The position numbers were made by a program, and so were the translations under genes. This document shows, in pieces, positions 1-8,808 of a stretch of 64,000 bases of DNA. The stretch is from Symmetrospora coprosmae (lineage: Eukaryota > Basidiomycota > Cystobasidiomycetes > Symmetrosporaceae), in the NCBI GenBank assembly GCA_008802785.1, contig VUYT01000020.1, positions 310,001 through 374,000 on the forward strand, written 5' to 3'. How positions within the stretch are numbered: the first letter of the stretch is position 1; every line of letters starts with the position of its first letter. The notes beneath the pieces are model-generated. The model ran no database searches, was not told where the DNA came from, and saw nothing but the letters and a program-made list of their open reading frames with translations.

Positions 1-86
1 TCGACGTACGAAGTCATTCAGAGCGAGCAAAGTCTTGACGCAGAACCCGGCCCTTTAGGTTGATCCGTTGGCAAGCGGCCGCCAGG

Positions 87-404
87 ATGCCACCCGTCAA
101 TTCGGCCGCCTCGCAATACGCCAACTCGCGAGGGAGCAAGCTCGCGCTCGAAGACATCCTATGGGATCTAGATCACCTTCCATCCTCCTCCTCCGCTGCA
201 GCCGTCGCAGCCACGCCGCACAACGATACGCTGCTGCCTGCAGAGCCTGACGATGTCGAGACCAGCCTGGCGGTATCACTGCGCTTGATAGAGGCGAGCA
301 AGGCATTATTGGCTCAAGCCAATGTTCTGGACGACGTGCAGAAGCGGATGCAAGGATCAGAGGCGGGCCTGAAGGATGTCCGGGAGCGGCTACTGCAGGA
401 TTGA
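87..404 (+). CDS. small unknown protein, predicted helical C-terminus
   Basis: Single open frame of 105 aa. The start ATG at 87 (context gccaggATGcc) is the first ATG in a frame open only from about position 39. The N-terminal half holds an acidic/hydrophobic stretch (LEDILWDLDHLP) followed by Ser/Ala-rich linker. The C-terminal half (residues about 60-105) is rich in Leu, Ala, Glu and Lys/Arg with heptad-like spacing, suggesting a short coiled coil. I do not recognise the family. Its size and coiled coil would fit a small complex subunit (kinetochore, BLOC-like), but nothing in the sequence proves this. It could also be the last exon of a gene beginning left of the window. Its 3' end faces that of URA5, 219 bp away. 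Confidence 0.5.
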   Translation: MPPVNSAASQYANSRGSKLALEDILWDLDHLPSSSSAAAVAATPHNDTLLPAEPDDVETSLAVSLRLIEASKALLAQANVLDDVQKRMQGSEAGLKDVRERLLQD

Positions 405-623
405 CGGGCTAGACCCTGCTGAAGTAACGCCTTTACGATGTACACGGACGACTTGTTGTATGTACAACAGACATCCCAATTTGGGCCAGCGCGACCTCCG
501 GTCCCACTTCGTGAGTGTCTGCCATCGTCTCTGCTCCCTCCGGTCTCATGCGCTGGCCTGCCAACGCTGATCTGGGCGTCCTGCCTGAACATCCTTGCAT
601 GTCTGAGTTTCTCTCCCTTACGT

Positions 624-1397
624 CTAGACCACACCATACACAGACCGATACTCTTGCATTTGTGCCAGCTCCTTCTCGTAGCCGCCGCGCACTTTTAGGA
701 ACTCGATGATGTCGAGCATGGTCGCCACGACGATGACGGGGACGCCGACCTCCTTCTCGACCTGCATGACTGCGCTCTCGTCACTTTCTCTGCCCTTTTC
801 CTGCCTGTCGAGGCTCTCGGTGATGCCGACGAGATTCCCGCCGTTCGCCTTTATGATTTCGACAGCCTCGCGAATGGCGGTGCCCGCGGTGATGACGTCG
901 TCGATGATGAGGATGCGCTTTCCTTTCAACTCTGCGCCTACGAGGCTGCCTCCTTCGCCGTGGTCTTTCGCCTCTTTGCGGTTGAAGGCGTACCCGACTT
1001 CGCGGCCGTAGGCGCGGCTCAGCTCCATTGCGACAATGGCAGCGAGCGGGATGCCCTTGTACGCCGGGCCGAAGAGGACGTCAAACTCGATCTTGGAGTC
1101 GACGATGGCTGCTGCGAAGGCCGAGCCGAGCGCGTAGAGCAACGAGCCCGTATTGAGCCTGCCCGCATTGAAAAAGTACGGGGAGGTCCGCCCAGACTTG
1201 AGCGTGAAGGAGCCGAAGAGCAGGGCCGAGGAGGATAGCGAGAGCGAGATGAGGGAGGCGGCGTAAGGCTTCAATGTAGATGAGCTCGACGAGGACGGGT
1301 CCGCGAGAGATTTGACGTGGAACGGTTCGGCAGACGCGGAAAGTGTCGAGTCGGAAGCCGGGACGACCTCGTGTGCGTTGGAAGTGGGTGCGGACAT
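624..1397 (-). CDS. URA5: orotate phosphoribosyltransferase
   Basis: Intronless 257-aa protein. It transfers the phosphoribosyl group of PRPP to orotate, giving OMP, the fifth step of de novo pyrimidine synthesis, in the cytosol. The type-I phosphoribosyltransferase PRPP-binding motif is clear (ILIIDDVITAGTAIRE, about residues 162-177). The substrate region has FGSFTLKSGRTSPYFFN and the FGPAYKGIPLA segment, and the C-terminus carries the usual hydrophobic helix and a QEYRSVYGVV-type tail. The fungal enzyme is about 220-230 aa, so the extra length is a Ser-rich N-terminus of about 40 residues. ATG at 1395-1397 on the minus strand. It shares a 211-bp upstream region with the divergent TAH18. 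Confidence 0.95.
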   Translation of the reverse strand: MSAPTSNAHEVVPASDSTLSASAEPFHVKSLADPSSSSSSTLKPYAASLISLSLSSSALLFGSFTLKSGRTSPYFFNAGRLNTGSLLYALGSAFAAAIVDSKIEFDVLFGPAYKGIPLAAIVAMELSRAYGREVGYAFNRKEAKDHGEGGSLVGAELKGKRILIIDDVITAGTAIREAVEIIKANGGNLVGITESLDRQEKGRESDESAVMQVEKEVGVPVIVVATMLDIIEFLKVRGGYEKELAQMQEYRSVYGVV

Positions 1398-1608
1398 GGT
1401 GCGCGAAGGGGAAGGAAGATTGTCTGCCTACGAATGGCAGATGGAGCTCTGGCTGTGTCGTTCTCTGTATGCAGGACGGTGCAAAAGAGCTGAGCTGAAC
1501 GGAGCGCAACGTGACCAGACTCGATCGAGGAGGGACAGAGGTGGACGCTGAAGGAGGATCACCGACAAGCTCTCTCTCTTCTCTGTACAGCATCTAGTCC
1601 ATCTAGTC
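1398..1608. promoter_or_regulatory. shared URA5/TAH18 upstream region
   Basis: 211 bp between the divergent start codons of URA5 and TAH18. It must hold both core promoters and 5' leaders. I see a CT-rich stretch near 1570-1585 before the TAH18 ATG but no clear TATA box. Confidence 0.5.
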
Positions 1609-3842
1609 ATGCACACCGACCATGTTCATGGCGGATCTCCACTAGCGACATCGACGCTGCAGCCATCAGGGCCCTCTGCGCGACTCCGGAGCTCTGCATC
1701 GCGCGACCAGCATGGACCGGAGCAGCGGTCAAACGGAGCTGAAACGCATAAGGATCTCGGAGGAGAGGAAGAAATTGACGACGACGACGATGACGATGAG
1801 AGACGGCTCCTGATCCTGTATGCCTCCCAGACGGGCAGCGCGCAGGACGTGGCAGAGTACATCGGGCGAGAAGCTTGGAGACGCCACTTCAGGGCTCGCG
1901 TCGTCAATATCGCCGAGTTCGACAGGGTGAGTACCACGCACGACGCGCGCTTGCAGTCTTACACGGCGCTGATATGTCTCGCGGCCGTTGCGGATCTCCA
2001 TCAAGCAAGAGCTGCTTGATGCGCCACCGACAGTCGTAGTCACATCGACGACCGGACAGGGGCAGTTCCCAAGCTCGCTTCTTCCGCTCTGGAACTTCCT
2101 GCTGCGGTCTGACCTCCCGCAGGATATGCTGCAAGACTTCAGCTATGCCATATTCGGTCTAGGAGACTCGTCATACCCCAAGTTCAATTGGCCAGCCCGC
2201 AAGCTCAAGCGCAGGCTTGACATGCTCGGTGCCACGGAGATCTGCGAGAAGGGAGAAGCCGATGATCAGCACTACCTCGGGTGGGTCTGGATGTATAGTC
2301 TGTTGTGTATAGGGTGCACGCTGACACCGCACTCTACCTGTTGCAGCATTGACGGTACTCTGGCGCCCTGGCTGGACGCGCTTTGGTCGACACTCCTTCA
2401 GCACTTCCCTCTACAACCACACCAGCACATACGCCCAGCGACAGCTCGTCCGCCCCCACGCATCACTCTGACACCCGTGACTGTCAGTAGCGCGCAGGCT
2501 GGCCCAAGCCAAGTACCTCCGCTGCCAGACGAAATGTTGCAGGCTACGCTTGTGCAGAACCGAAGAGTCACATCAGAAGATCACTTTCAAGACACCCGCC
2601 ATCTCATCTTGGACTTCAACCATGACTTATCGTACGTTGAGCTTGTCAACAGTCAGCGCCAGATGGTGGGACGCTGACGCCGTCTGTCCAGCTATGAGCC
2701 GGGGGATATTCTCGAGATACGGCCGGAAAACCTGCCGGAGGATGTAGACTCTTTCCTCAAGACCATGAAGTGGCAAGACATCGCCGACACTGCCTACCGG
2801 ATACGCGCGACGAGCGAAGGTAAGCTAACGCTACCCGTGCGCTCGCTCCCGGTCGCGATGAGCTCCGGTTGATCTCGCATTCGCTTGCGTCGCAGACCGG
2901 CCTATACCTCATCATTGGCCAGAAGTCATCACCCTGCGTCAGCTCTTCACGCAGTACCTCGACATCTTCTCCGTTCCACGCCGCTCTTTTTTCGAATGGC
3001 TATCGTATTTTACGCCGTCAGAGCTCGAGGTCGAGAAGCTGCAGTGGTTCTGCACGGCTGAAGGCCAGGAAGACCTGCACGACTACACGACTCGTCCGCA
3101 CCGGACCATCCACGAAGTACTGCAGGAGTTCAGATCCGCAATTATCCCGCTCGAATACATTACCGACATCTTTCCCGAGATAAGGCCGCGCCAGTTCTCC
3201 ATTGCGAGCAGCTGCCGAAAGCCCGGCAATGAGCGGCGTGTCGAGCTGCTGGTAGCGGTCGTGCGGTACCGCACGAAGCTGAAGCGTCCGCGCAAGGGTG
3301 TCGCCACGGCTTGGCTGGCTACCCTGCAGCCGGGACAGAACGTGTCGGCACAATTTGTCACTGGCTCAATGCGGATGCCGGAGAACGTTACCAGGCCGGT
3401 CATCGCCGTTGGACCTGGAACCGGGATAGCACCATTCCGCGCGTTCGCCCAAGAGCGTTCGTTGGCGGCCGCCGGAGACACGCTCATCTTCTTTGGCTGC
3501 CGGAGTCAATCTTCGGACTTCTACTTCGCAAACGAATGGGCATCCATGGCTTCAGAAACAGGAGGCCGGACAAAGCTGGTCCTTGCAGCATCACGAGACC
3601 AGGAAGACAAGATCTACGTGCAACATCGGATAGCGGAGCATGGCGAGACATTATGGAAGCTCATTGGCGAGCAGGAGGGCATTGTCTATCTCTCGGGGGC
3701 GTCGGGCCAGATGCCCAAGAGCGTCCAGAAAGCTTTGAAGACCATCTTCCGCGAGCAGGGCCAGATGTCCGAGGAGGAGGCGGAGCGGTACTTTCAAGCG
3801 ATGGAGAGCGAGGGCAGGCATCAGGAGGAGACGTGGAGCTGA
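1609..3842 (+). CDS. TAH18: NADPH-dependent diflavin oxidoreductase (Tah18/NDOR1)
   Basis: Exons 1609-1926, 2006-2280, 2347-2631, 2692-2819, 2896-3842; 650 aa. Tah18 passes electrons from NADPH via FAD and FMN to Dre2 (anamorsin), for cytosolic Fe-S cluster assembly. Domains in order: a 60-residue acidic/disordered N-terminus with an Asp run; flavodoxin FMN domain (LILYASQTGSAQDVAEYI, TSTTGQGQFP, FGLGDSSYPKFN); FAD domain (RPRQFSIASS); NADPH domain (GPGTGIAPFRAF, FFGCRSQSSDFYF, YLSGASGQMPKSV). It ends in an ETWS-type tail as in the family. All four introns are GT-AG and phases agree. The conserved motifs YEPGDILEIRPEN and DDQHYLGIDGTLAPW are restored only by splicing, which supports the junctions. 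Length is close to the usual 590-640 aa. Confidence 0.93.
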
Positions 3843-4130
3843 ATGTCAGCTAAGACTTCCACTGATGTATTGCAGAGGAAGAGAAGACTGCTCTTATCAC
3901 TATGCTGGTTCGAGGGCATCCCAGATGCCGGACCAGCAGCCACGAACAGCCACGTTTGACTGACAGGCCTTCGTGCCAGACTGTATCGAAGATATGTGCT
4001 CCTGATATTGACCTCTCCTGCCTCCATGAGTGTGCTGGCCGATCGGCGTCCGGCGTGTCATTGGCCATGGCGACCTCCTTGACTTCGCCGAAGGAGGCGT
4101 GGCGTGCTGTGGCGAGGCTCTGAAGGAGTT
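3843..4130. other. intergenic, 3' of TAH18
   Basis: 288 bp between TAH18 and the minus-strand SIM-motif gene. A minus-strand frame at 3850-4155 (with MLAQMKLLQSLATARHASF) looks protein-like and overlaps the end of the next gene in another frame. It could be an alternative C-terminal exon, but I found no splice junction that joins it in frame. Confidence 0.3.
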
Positions 4131-4606
4131 TCATTTGAGCCAGCATAGCCGCCACGGTGTAATCGACCGGATCATCGTCATCATCTCACCAGGCCCCCCC
4201 TTCCGCAGCCTGTTGACCCGCAGCGCCTCTGCGCGGTCGACCTTGATGCCGGCATACGCGGTGGACTGTGCTCGCGCTGCTGCCTCCGTTCGCTGCATGT
4301 CCTCCAGGACAGCAACCGCTGAATGGATAACAGGAGGAGTCAGTGTACGTATATGACGAGGCCAGCCAACACAGAAACGAGCTAGAAGACGCAGAAAGAC
4401 GTACGCGCGTTCCCGTAGGAGAGTAGGGGACCCTGCTCCTCGACCTCCGTCTCGTACTCATCAGCGCTAGGCGTGCGAGCCCTCTTGCTGGTGCTGGCCC
4501 GGTTCCCCTGCTGGCGCGTCGGGGGGACAGGAGCTTTTGGAATGGAGGGACTGGGACGGGGAGGGGAGGATTGTGTGAGGTCAATGGGGAGTGCCTTGCT
4601 GGACAT
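4131..4606 (-). CDS. unknown small protein with IDLT SUMO-interaction-like motif
   Basis: Two-exon model: exon 1 4405-4606, exon 2 4131-4318 (donor gtacgt, acceptor ttcag), 129 aa. The N-terminus (MSSKALPIDLTQSSPPRPS) has an IDLT core followed by Ser, which resembles a SUMO-interacting motif. Then come a Pro/Arg/Lys-rich stretch with a KRAR basic patch and an acidic EYETEVEEQG run. Exon 2 starts with an amphipathic segment (VAVLEDMQRTEAAARAQS). I do not recognise the family. The C-terminus is uncertain, because a more protein-like frame continues to 3850. Exon 1 has a diverged copy 40 bp upstream (see 4642-4863). Transcription and the exact end need RNA data. Confidence 0.35.
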
Positions 4607-4641
4607 GTTGGGGATGTTAGACGTTGCTGGTGGTGCTGGTA

Positions 4642-4863
4642 TTAGTGCAGTAGAAGACGGCTCAAAGGAAAGAGAGAAGAGAGGCAACAGACCAAGGGTC
4701 CTGCGTCCTCCTCCTCGTCATCGCCCGGGGGGTGAGCTCTCTTGCTGCCCCGCTGTCCCTGGCTGGAGCGGCGGGGCGATAGGAGGTTGGCGGTGGTGGA
4801 GGAGGTACTGGGTCGTGGGGGAGAGGAGTGTGTTAGGTCAATAAAGGTCCCTTTGCTCGACAT
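4642..4863 (-). pseudogene. tandem copy of the IDLT-motif exon
   Basis: Open segment of 73 aa beginning MSSKGTFIDLTHSSPPRPS, clearly homologous to the first exon of the neighbouring gene (MSSKALPIDLTQSSPPRPS). Both share a basic patch (KRAH versus KRAR), an acidic run and GPL near the end. The similarity extends into the upstream DNA: both ATGs are preceded, 45-70 bp away, by a gtctgttg...ctctctt...ttgagccgtctt block. In this copy the exon end lacks the gtacgt donor and the frame stops soon after GPLV. It may be a duplicated, decaying exon, or an exon of a larger multi-motif protein whose frame is open upstream to about 5379. Confidence 0.4.
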
Positions 4864-5507
4864 CTTTGGCTTGTTAGGGGTTGCGGTGTGGATGCAAGAC
4901 GGCTCAATGGAAGTGAAAAGAGAGACAACAGACGACGGTGGACGAGGATCAACAGCTGATCCCAAGAGCAGCGTGAGTGGTCTCGGTGCCGCCCACCCCT
5001 TGGCCTCGGCCTCAGCCTCGGCGCCAGTGTCGCGTGGCATGCAGCTGGAGCGAACAACGGCGAACGGATTGCGAATTGATACCGGCAGACATTGGCGAGC
5101 AGCGGGTCGTGCGAGATGAGCTGGATGTAGCGCTGCATCGCTACGCCGAGTATCGAGTTGGCCGGCCGAGCAGGGAGGAGAGCGGAGTGTGGTCGCATGC
5201 CGTCTGCGCGGCGACTTCCGTCCGACGGGACCCGCGGAGGGTTTACGACAGGAGGCTGGTCGCCACGCCATAGACGTTGCCAGCTTCTGTGTGGAGAAGC
5301 CGGAGTTCACTGATGCCGGAGAAGAGGGAGGGTAAGACTGAACGGTAGGGCATAGTCTGCTACTTGGTGCACAAGTCAAACGATGCCACGGATGATCTTG
5401 CCTGCAGGAATGACATCAGCTGTGGAAGCATGCACGGCCGCTCTGCCAGCTACTGGCTGAGCGCAGGTGCAAGCGAAGGAAAGATGTGCTAGCGCCTCGA
5501 GACAGCC

Positions 5508-5515
5508 TTTTTATA
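5508..5515 (-). promoter_or_regulatory. TATA-like box, minus strand
   Basis: Reads TATAAAAA on the minus strand, 155 bp upstream of the minus-strand ATG at 5353. It is a good TATA match, but the gene it would drive is not resolved. Confidence 0.35.
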
Positions 5516-5773
5516 CTGGTGGGAGCCAGCTGTTCTTCCACGAGAGTGGAGTGACAGAGGGCCAATCGCGTCACGAGCATGCGGAAGTGTAAAGATCGGC
5601 CGGTTGCGCAGTCCCAAATTGCGCAGGTCATGCGAACAGGTGCTGGTTCTGCGCACTATCGAGTCAGGGCAGATCCCCTAGTCCGGCGGAATGTCAGCAG
5701 GCACGCGCATTTTCATTCGCAGGCGGATGCATTGACGTCCAAGCTCGCCTATTTCGAAGCATCAGCCGGGCGG

Positions 5774-6240
5774 TCATGGAACCACTGCATCTCGTAGCTT
5801 CTGCAGGCTAGGAAGACACTTGCGCAACTCAAGCGAAGCGACCTCAGCGACGTCATGGCCCCAGCTCTCGGCGCAGTGCGCAGATTCCTCCACGGCCTGA
5901 CTTTCACATCGACCGAGCACGAAGGGAGAGGGCTCGCCCATAGACGTGCTAGAGGGCAATAGGGTGTTCTTCCTGTCTGGCAGCTGTCGAGCGCACGTAA
6001 GCGCTGGAGAATCAAGCCGCTGTCGAGTGAGCAGAAGTCACCCTGCGAGAGGAGGAGATGAGTAAGAAGGCAGTCGACTAATCGTCACATTCAAGTTGAG
6101 CTGCAAGCGCTCAGCAGCGACGCCGCTGCAAACTGTCAATTTCTCCAAATGCGTGAAGGTCCGCACATCTCGAGATCCGGGCGACTTGTACCGTGCCTGC
6201 TGGGCTTCGAGGGCAGAGGTCAGTTCTGGAGCATGGCTGC
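5774..6240 (-). pseudogene. possible decayed LRR/F-box-like fragment
   Basis: Minus-strand segments with leucine-rich-repeat-like flavour. One frame around 6240-6080 reads ...LEAQQARYKSPGSRDVRTF and then HLEKLTVCSGVAAERLQLN. After a plausible intron (gtgacg...ctcgcag) a frame reads LDSGLILQRLRALDS. A different frame then carries ESWGHDVAEVASLELRK and KCLPSLQKLRDAVV to a stop at 5774. The change of frame near 5980 has no obvious intron, so the gene looks broken or the model is wrong. A TATA-like box lies just upstream on the same strand at 6241-6248. Family assignment is a guess from leucine spacing only. Confidence 0.22.
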
Positions 6241-6435
6241 CTTATATAGCGCTTATGTATGCGCCCAGTCAAGTGTAGATGCAAGTTCGGCGCAGATGCG
6301 ATTGTGAGAGCAAGAGGGAAGGTGGATAGACCGGTCAAGTGCTCGGACAGAGGCCGGGCAGTGCCAGCGTCCTCATCAAGGTCGCGTAGTTACCCTCCCT
6401 GTCCGAGCGACTCAGTGCAAAGTGACTGCCCGAAT

Positions 6436-7598
6436 ATGGCGACTCCTGAGCTTGTGAAGCTCGCGGACATTGTCCAAGTGAGTCCAGCAACTTTCGAGAT
6501 GCAGCTCGGCTTGTCGGACGCACTATAACCGGGGCCGCCTGCTGAGCCGGGACACATCCCATCAGCTCTCCCCGCTGGTGACTCGCATCCTCGGCCAGAA
6601 CCCCGGCCCCTACACTCTGCAAGGCACAAACACGTACCTCATCGGGAGCCGCGGCAGCTCTGCGATCCTACTCGACACGGGCGAGAACCGCCCCGAGTAC
6701 CTCCCGCTGCTCCGCCAGGCGCTCCAGCAGAACGCGCATACAGGCATTTCGGACATCCTCCTCTCGCACTACCATCACGACCATGTCCTCGGCCTGCAGG
6801 GCGTGCTGCCCCTCCTCCGCGAGCTCGGCTGGGCGAAACCACGCATCCACAAGTTCCCCTGCGTCCCCTCGCCCCACCTCGAGAAGACGCTGTCAGAGAT
6901 CCTGGAAGCCAACGCAGGCAGCTTCGAGAGGCAGTCCGACACTTCAGCCACGTTCGAGCTCATGGACGGGCAGCGCTTGAGCGTGCCCGGCGACACTTCC
7001 TCCGGCCTGGAAGTCATCTCCACACCTGGCCATACGGACGATTCCGCTTCATTCCTCCTGTCGGGCAAGGAGGAGCGCATTCTCTTCACTGCAGATACCG
7101 TCCTAGGGCAAGGTACAGCAGTCTTTACGGACCTAAAAGCGCTTCTGGCATCCCTCGACAAGTGCATTCTGAAAGTCTCGTCAGGCCAGGAAGGCGAGAC
7201 AATAAAGGCAGTCAAGCTCTTCTGTGGACACGGGCCCGTCGTCGAGAACGGCGTGGCCAAGATGAAGGAATACATCCAGCATCGCCTACAGCGCGAGAAT
7301 CAGGTCGTCGAGGCCTTGCAGAAAGCGGGAAAGCCAATGAAGGCGAGGGAGTGGGTGCCGTCGTCGACCATCTTTGCTAGGGGTGCTGAGCGTTACTGAT
7401 TGGGCCGTGTCCTGTTGCAGACTGGTGCGAGCGGTCTACGGTCCGGAACTGCCAGAGAAGCTGGTCATGGCCGCCGAGCACGGCCTTGTCTTGCATCTCG
7501 AGAAGCTCGAGCAGGAGAATCGGGTCCGGAGGTACAACGACAGGGACGACGAAGTACGATGGGGGCTCGTAGGAACCCAGCGAGATGCGAAAGTGTAG
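6436..7598 (+). CDS. LACTB2-like metallo-beta-lactamase-fold protein
   Basis: Exons 6436-6477, 6566-7350, 7421-7598; 334 aa. LACTB2 is a mitochondrial single-strand endoribonuclease in animals; the fungal relatives are presumed hydrolases, and some sit in polyketide clusters as thioesterases. Key features: family N-terminus after splicing (LSPLVTRILGQNPGPYTLQG), TNTYLIG, the zinc motif HYHHDH (HxHxDH) near residue 80, STPGHTDDSASF with the metal His, LFTADTVLGQGT with the bridging Asp, and CGHGPVV. The C-terminal winged-helix part is recovered only when the last intron is 7351-7420, giving ARELVRAVYGPELPE and HLEKLEQENRV. The 88- and 70-nt introns are GT-AG. No polyketide synthase lies nearby, so a household nuclease role is likelier. 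Confidence 0.88.
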
Positions 7599-7662
7599 CC
7601 ATACTGCAGGAGGTATAGAACGATGGGGTATCCGAGAAGCAAATGCTCACGGGCACGACGAT

Positions 7663-8583
7663 CTAGGCGTCGCGCTCCTTCTCCAACCGCGAGACTGTTC
7701 TATCTGCTTGCACGAGAGCGTCGTTCCAGCTGACGAATAGCTGAGAAACGGTGTCGACCTGTCAATCGCGGGCACTGGGTAGTCAGTTGCTGCGCCCCGG
7801 CCAGCATAGAAGCCGAAGCACGAGGCCTCACATAGTGATCGTAGCCGCTCAGAAGCGCTTCTACACGAGCCTCCAGCTTGGTATACGAGTGAACCAGATC
7901 AGGCATCGCCTTCTTGACTTCCTTTAGCCGTGGCGCAAGTCTCTCCGATTCTGTGAGCCAGGCCAGCTTCTGTCAATGATCCGGGGATACACCAATGCGT
8001 TGCGCGGATAGCGGCCCACCTGCCAGCTTGCCAGCTCCAGCGGCACCCCGCTTCTCGAGAATGTCGATGTCGCGCAGCTCGCGCTCGAACGTCCGGATGT
8101 CCTGCTCGGCATCAAGGATGAGGGCCGCTTTTGCGTGCGAGCTCAGGTCTTCTCCTGCGAGCGCGTCGTTCGATTGCGAAGCCGCTGCCGAGAGCTGTGG
8201 AACGAGCAAGGGCTTGTTGGCGTCATCTTTCAGGGGCGAACAGCGGCTGGCGTCAGTACAGGGTGCGCTGTCGGGCGGCAATGCAACATTGAGTGGACCA
8301 CCGCACAGTTCTCGAGGAAGCGCCTGAGTGCTTCCGAGCCATTGCGCTCGACGGCTTCGTGCACGCTTGTGACTACGTGCTGACCGCGCCGTGCGAGGCT
8401 CATATCGAGCGCATTGATGCGTCGTGCGGCTGGGGTGTCGAGGCCGACCAGAGCCTCGAGCAGCCTGACGCGGAGGTCGAGCGAGAGCCTGCTGGCTGCG
8501 ATGGCTGGATCCACCACATGCGGCGGCGAAGATGTAGATGATGCAGGCGCAGCTGCTATTGCGCTGCTGCCCGTTTCTTCCAT
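7663..8583 (-). CDS. dynactin subunit 3 (p24)-like protein
   Basis: Exons (transcript order) 8307-8583, 8226-8020, 7950-7832, 7758-7663; 232 aa. p24 is the small coiled-coil subunit of the dynactin shoulder, which helps link dynein to cargo. The sequence shows RLSLDLRVRLLEALVGLD at the start, LARRGQHVVTSVHEAVERNG, the ENYDANKPLL motif (complete only after splicing), a long heptad region (DAEQDIRTFERELRDIDILEKRG) with GAGKLA, and the terminal LFVSWNDALVQADRTV segment typical of the family. Length fits the usual 190-240 aa. Intron phases are consistent throughout; the acceptor at 7951/7952 was chosen because the nearer AG breaks the coiled coil. Confidence 0.8.
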
Positions 8584-8808
8584 GCTGCTGTGCTATACTA
8601 GATGCCGTGGGTGATGCAGTCGTGAACGCGGGAAGCGGAAGCGGAGAGGCTCACGGCGCTCCGAGGGCCCTCCCCTGCCTGCTGCTCGATAACAGGACGT
8701 GTAGGACAACGCAAACACAGAGAAGCGAGCATCGACAGCGTACAGTCATGACATTCGCACAGCCAGAGAGTGCAGCTCCTACAGCTCCATAGCAAGCCTC
8801 GTCCCGAG
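8584..8808. promoter_or_regulatory. shared dynactin/NPR2 upstream region
   Basis: 225 bp between two divergent start codons. No TATA box seen; two GGAAGCGG-type purine blocks near 8630-8645. Confidence 0.4.

Larger units (their letters stand above)
4864..6435. other. unresolved zone with fragmentary minus-strand coding signal
   Basis: 1.57 kb in which I could not build a complete gene. Pieces that look translated on the minus strand: a start at 5353 (MPYRSVLPSLFSGISELRL...) reaching a stop after 36 codons; a segment near 5090-5200 reading NSILGVAMQRYIQLISHD; and segments listed at 5774-6240. Two TATA-like boxes on the minus strand (5508-5515 and 6241-6248) suggest real transcription starts. 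The area may hold a small multi-exon gene, a decayed F-box/LRR-type gene, or both. No repeats or transposon ends recognised. Confidence 0.3.

Noticed and set aside
7381-7420. A non-canonical (GG...AG) last intron in the LACTB2-like gene
   Set aside because: An upstream GTGGGT donor at 7351 is in phase and gives the better ARELVRAVYG junction, so no unusual splicing is needed.
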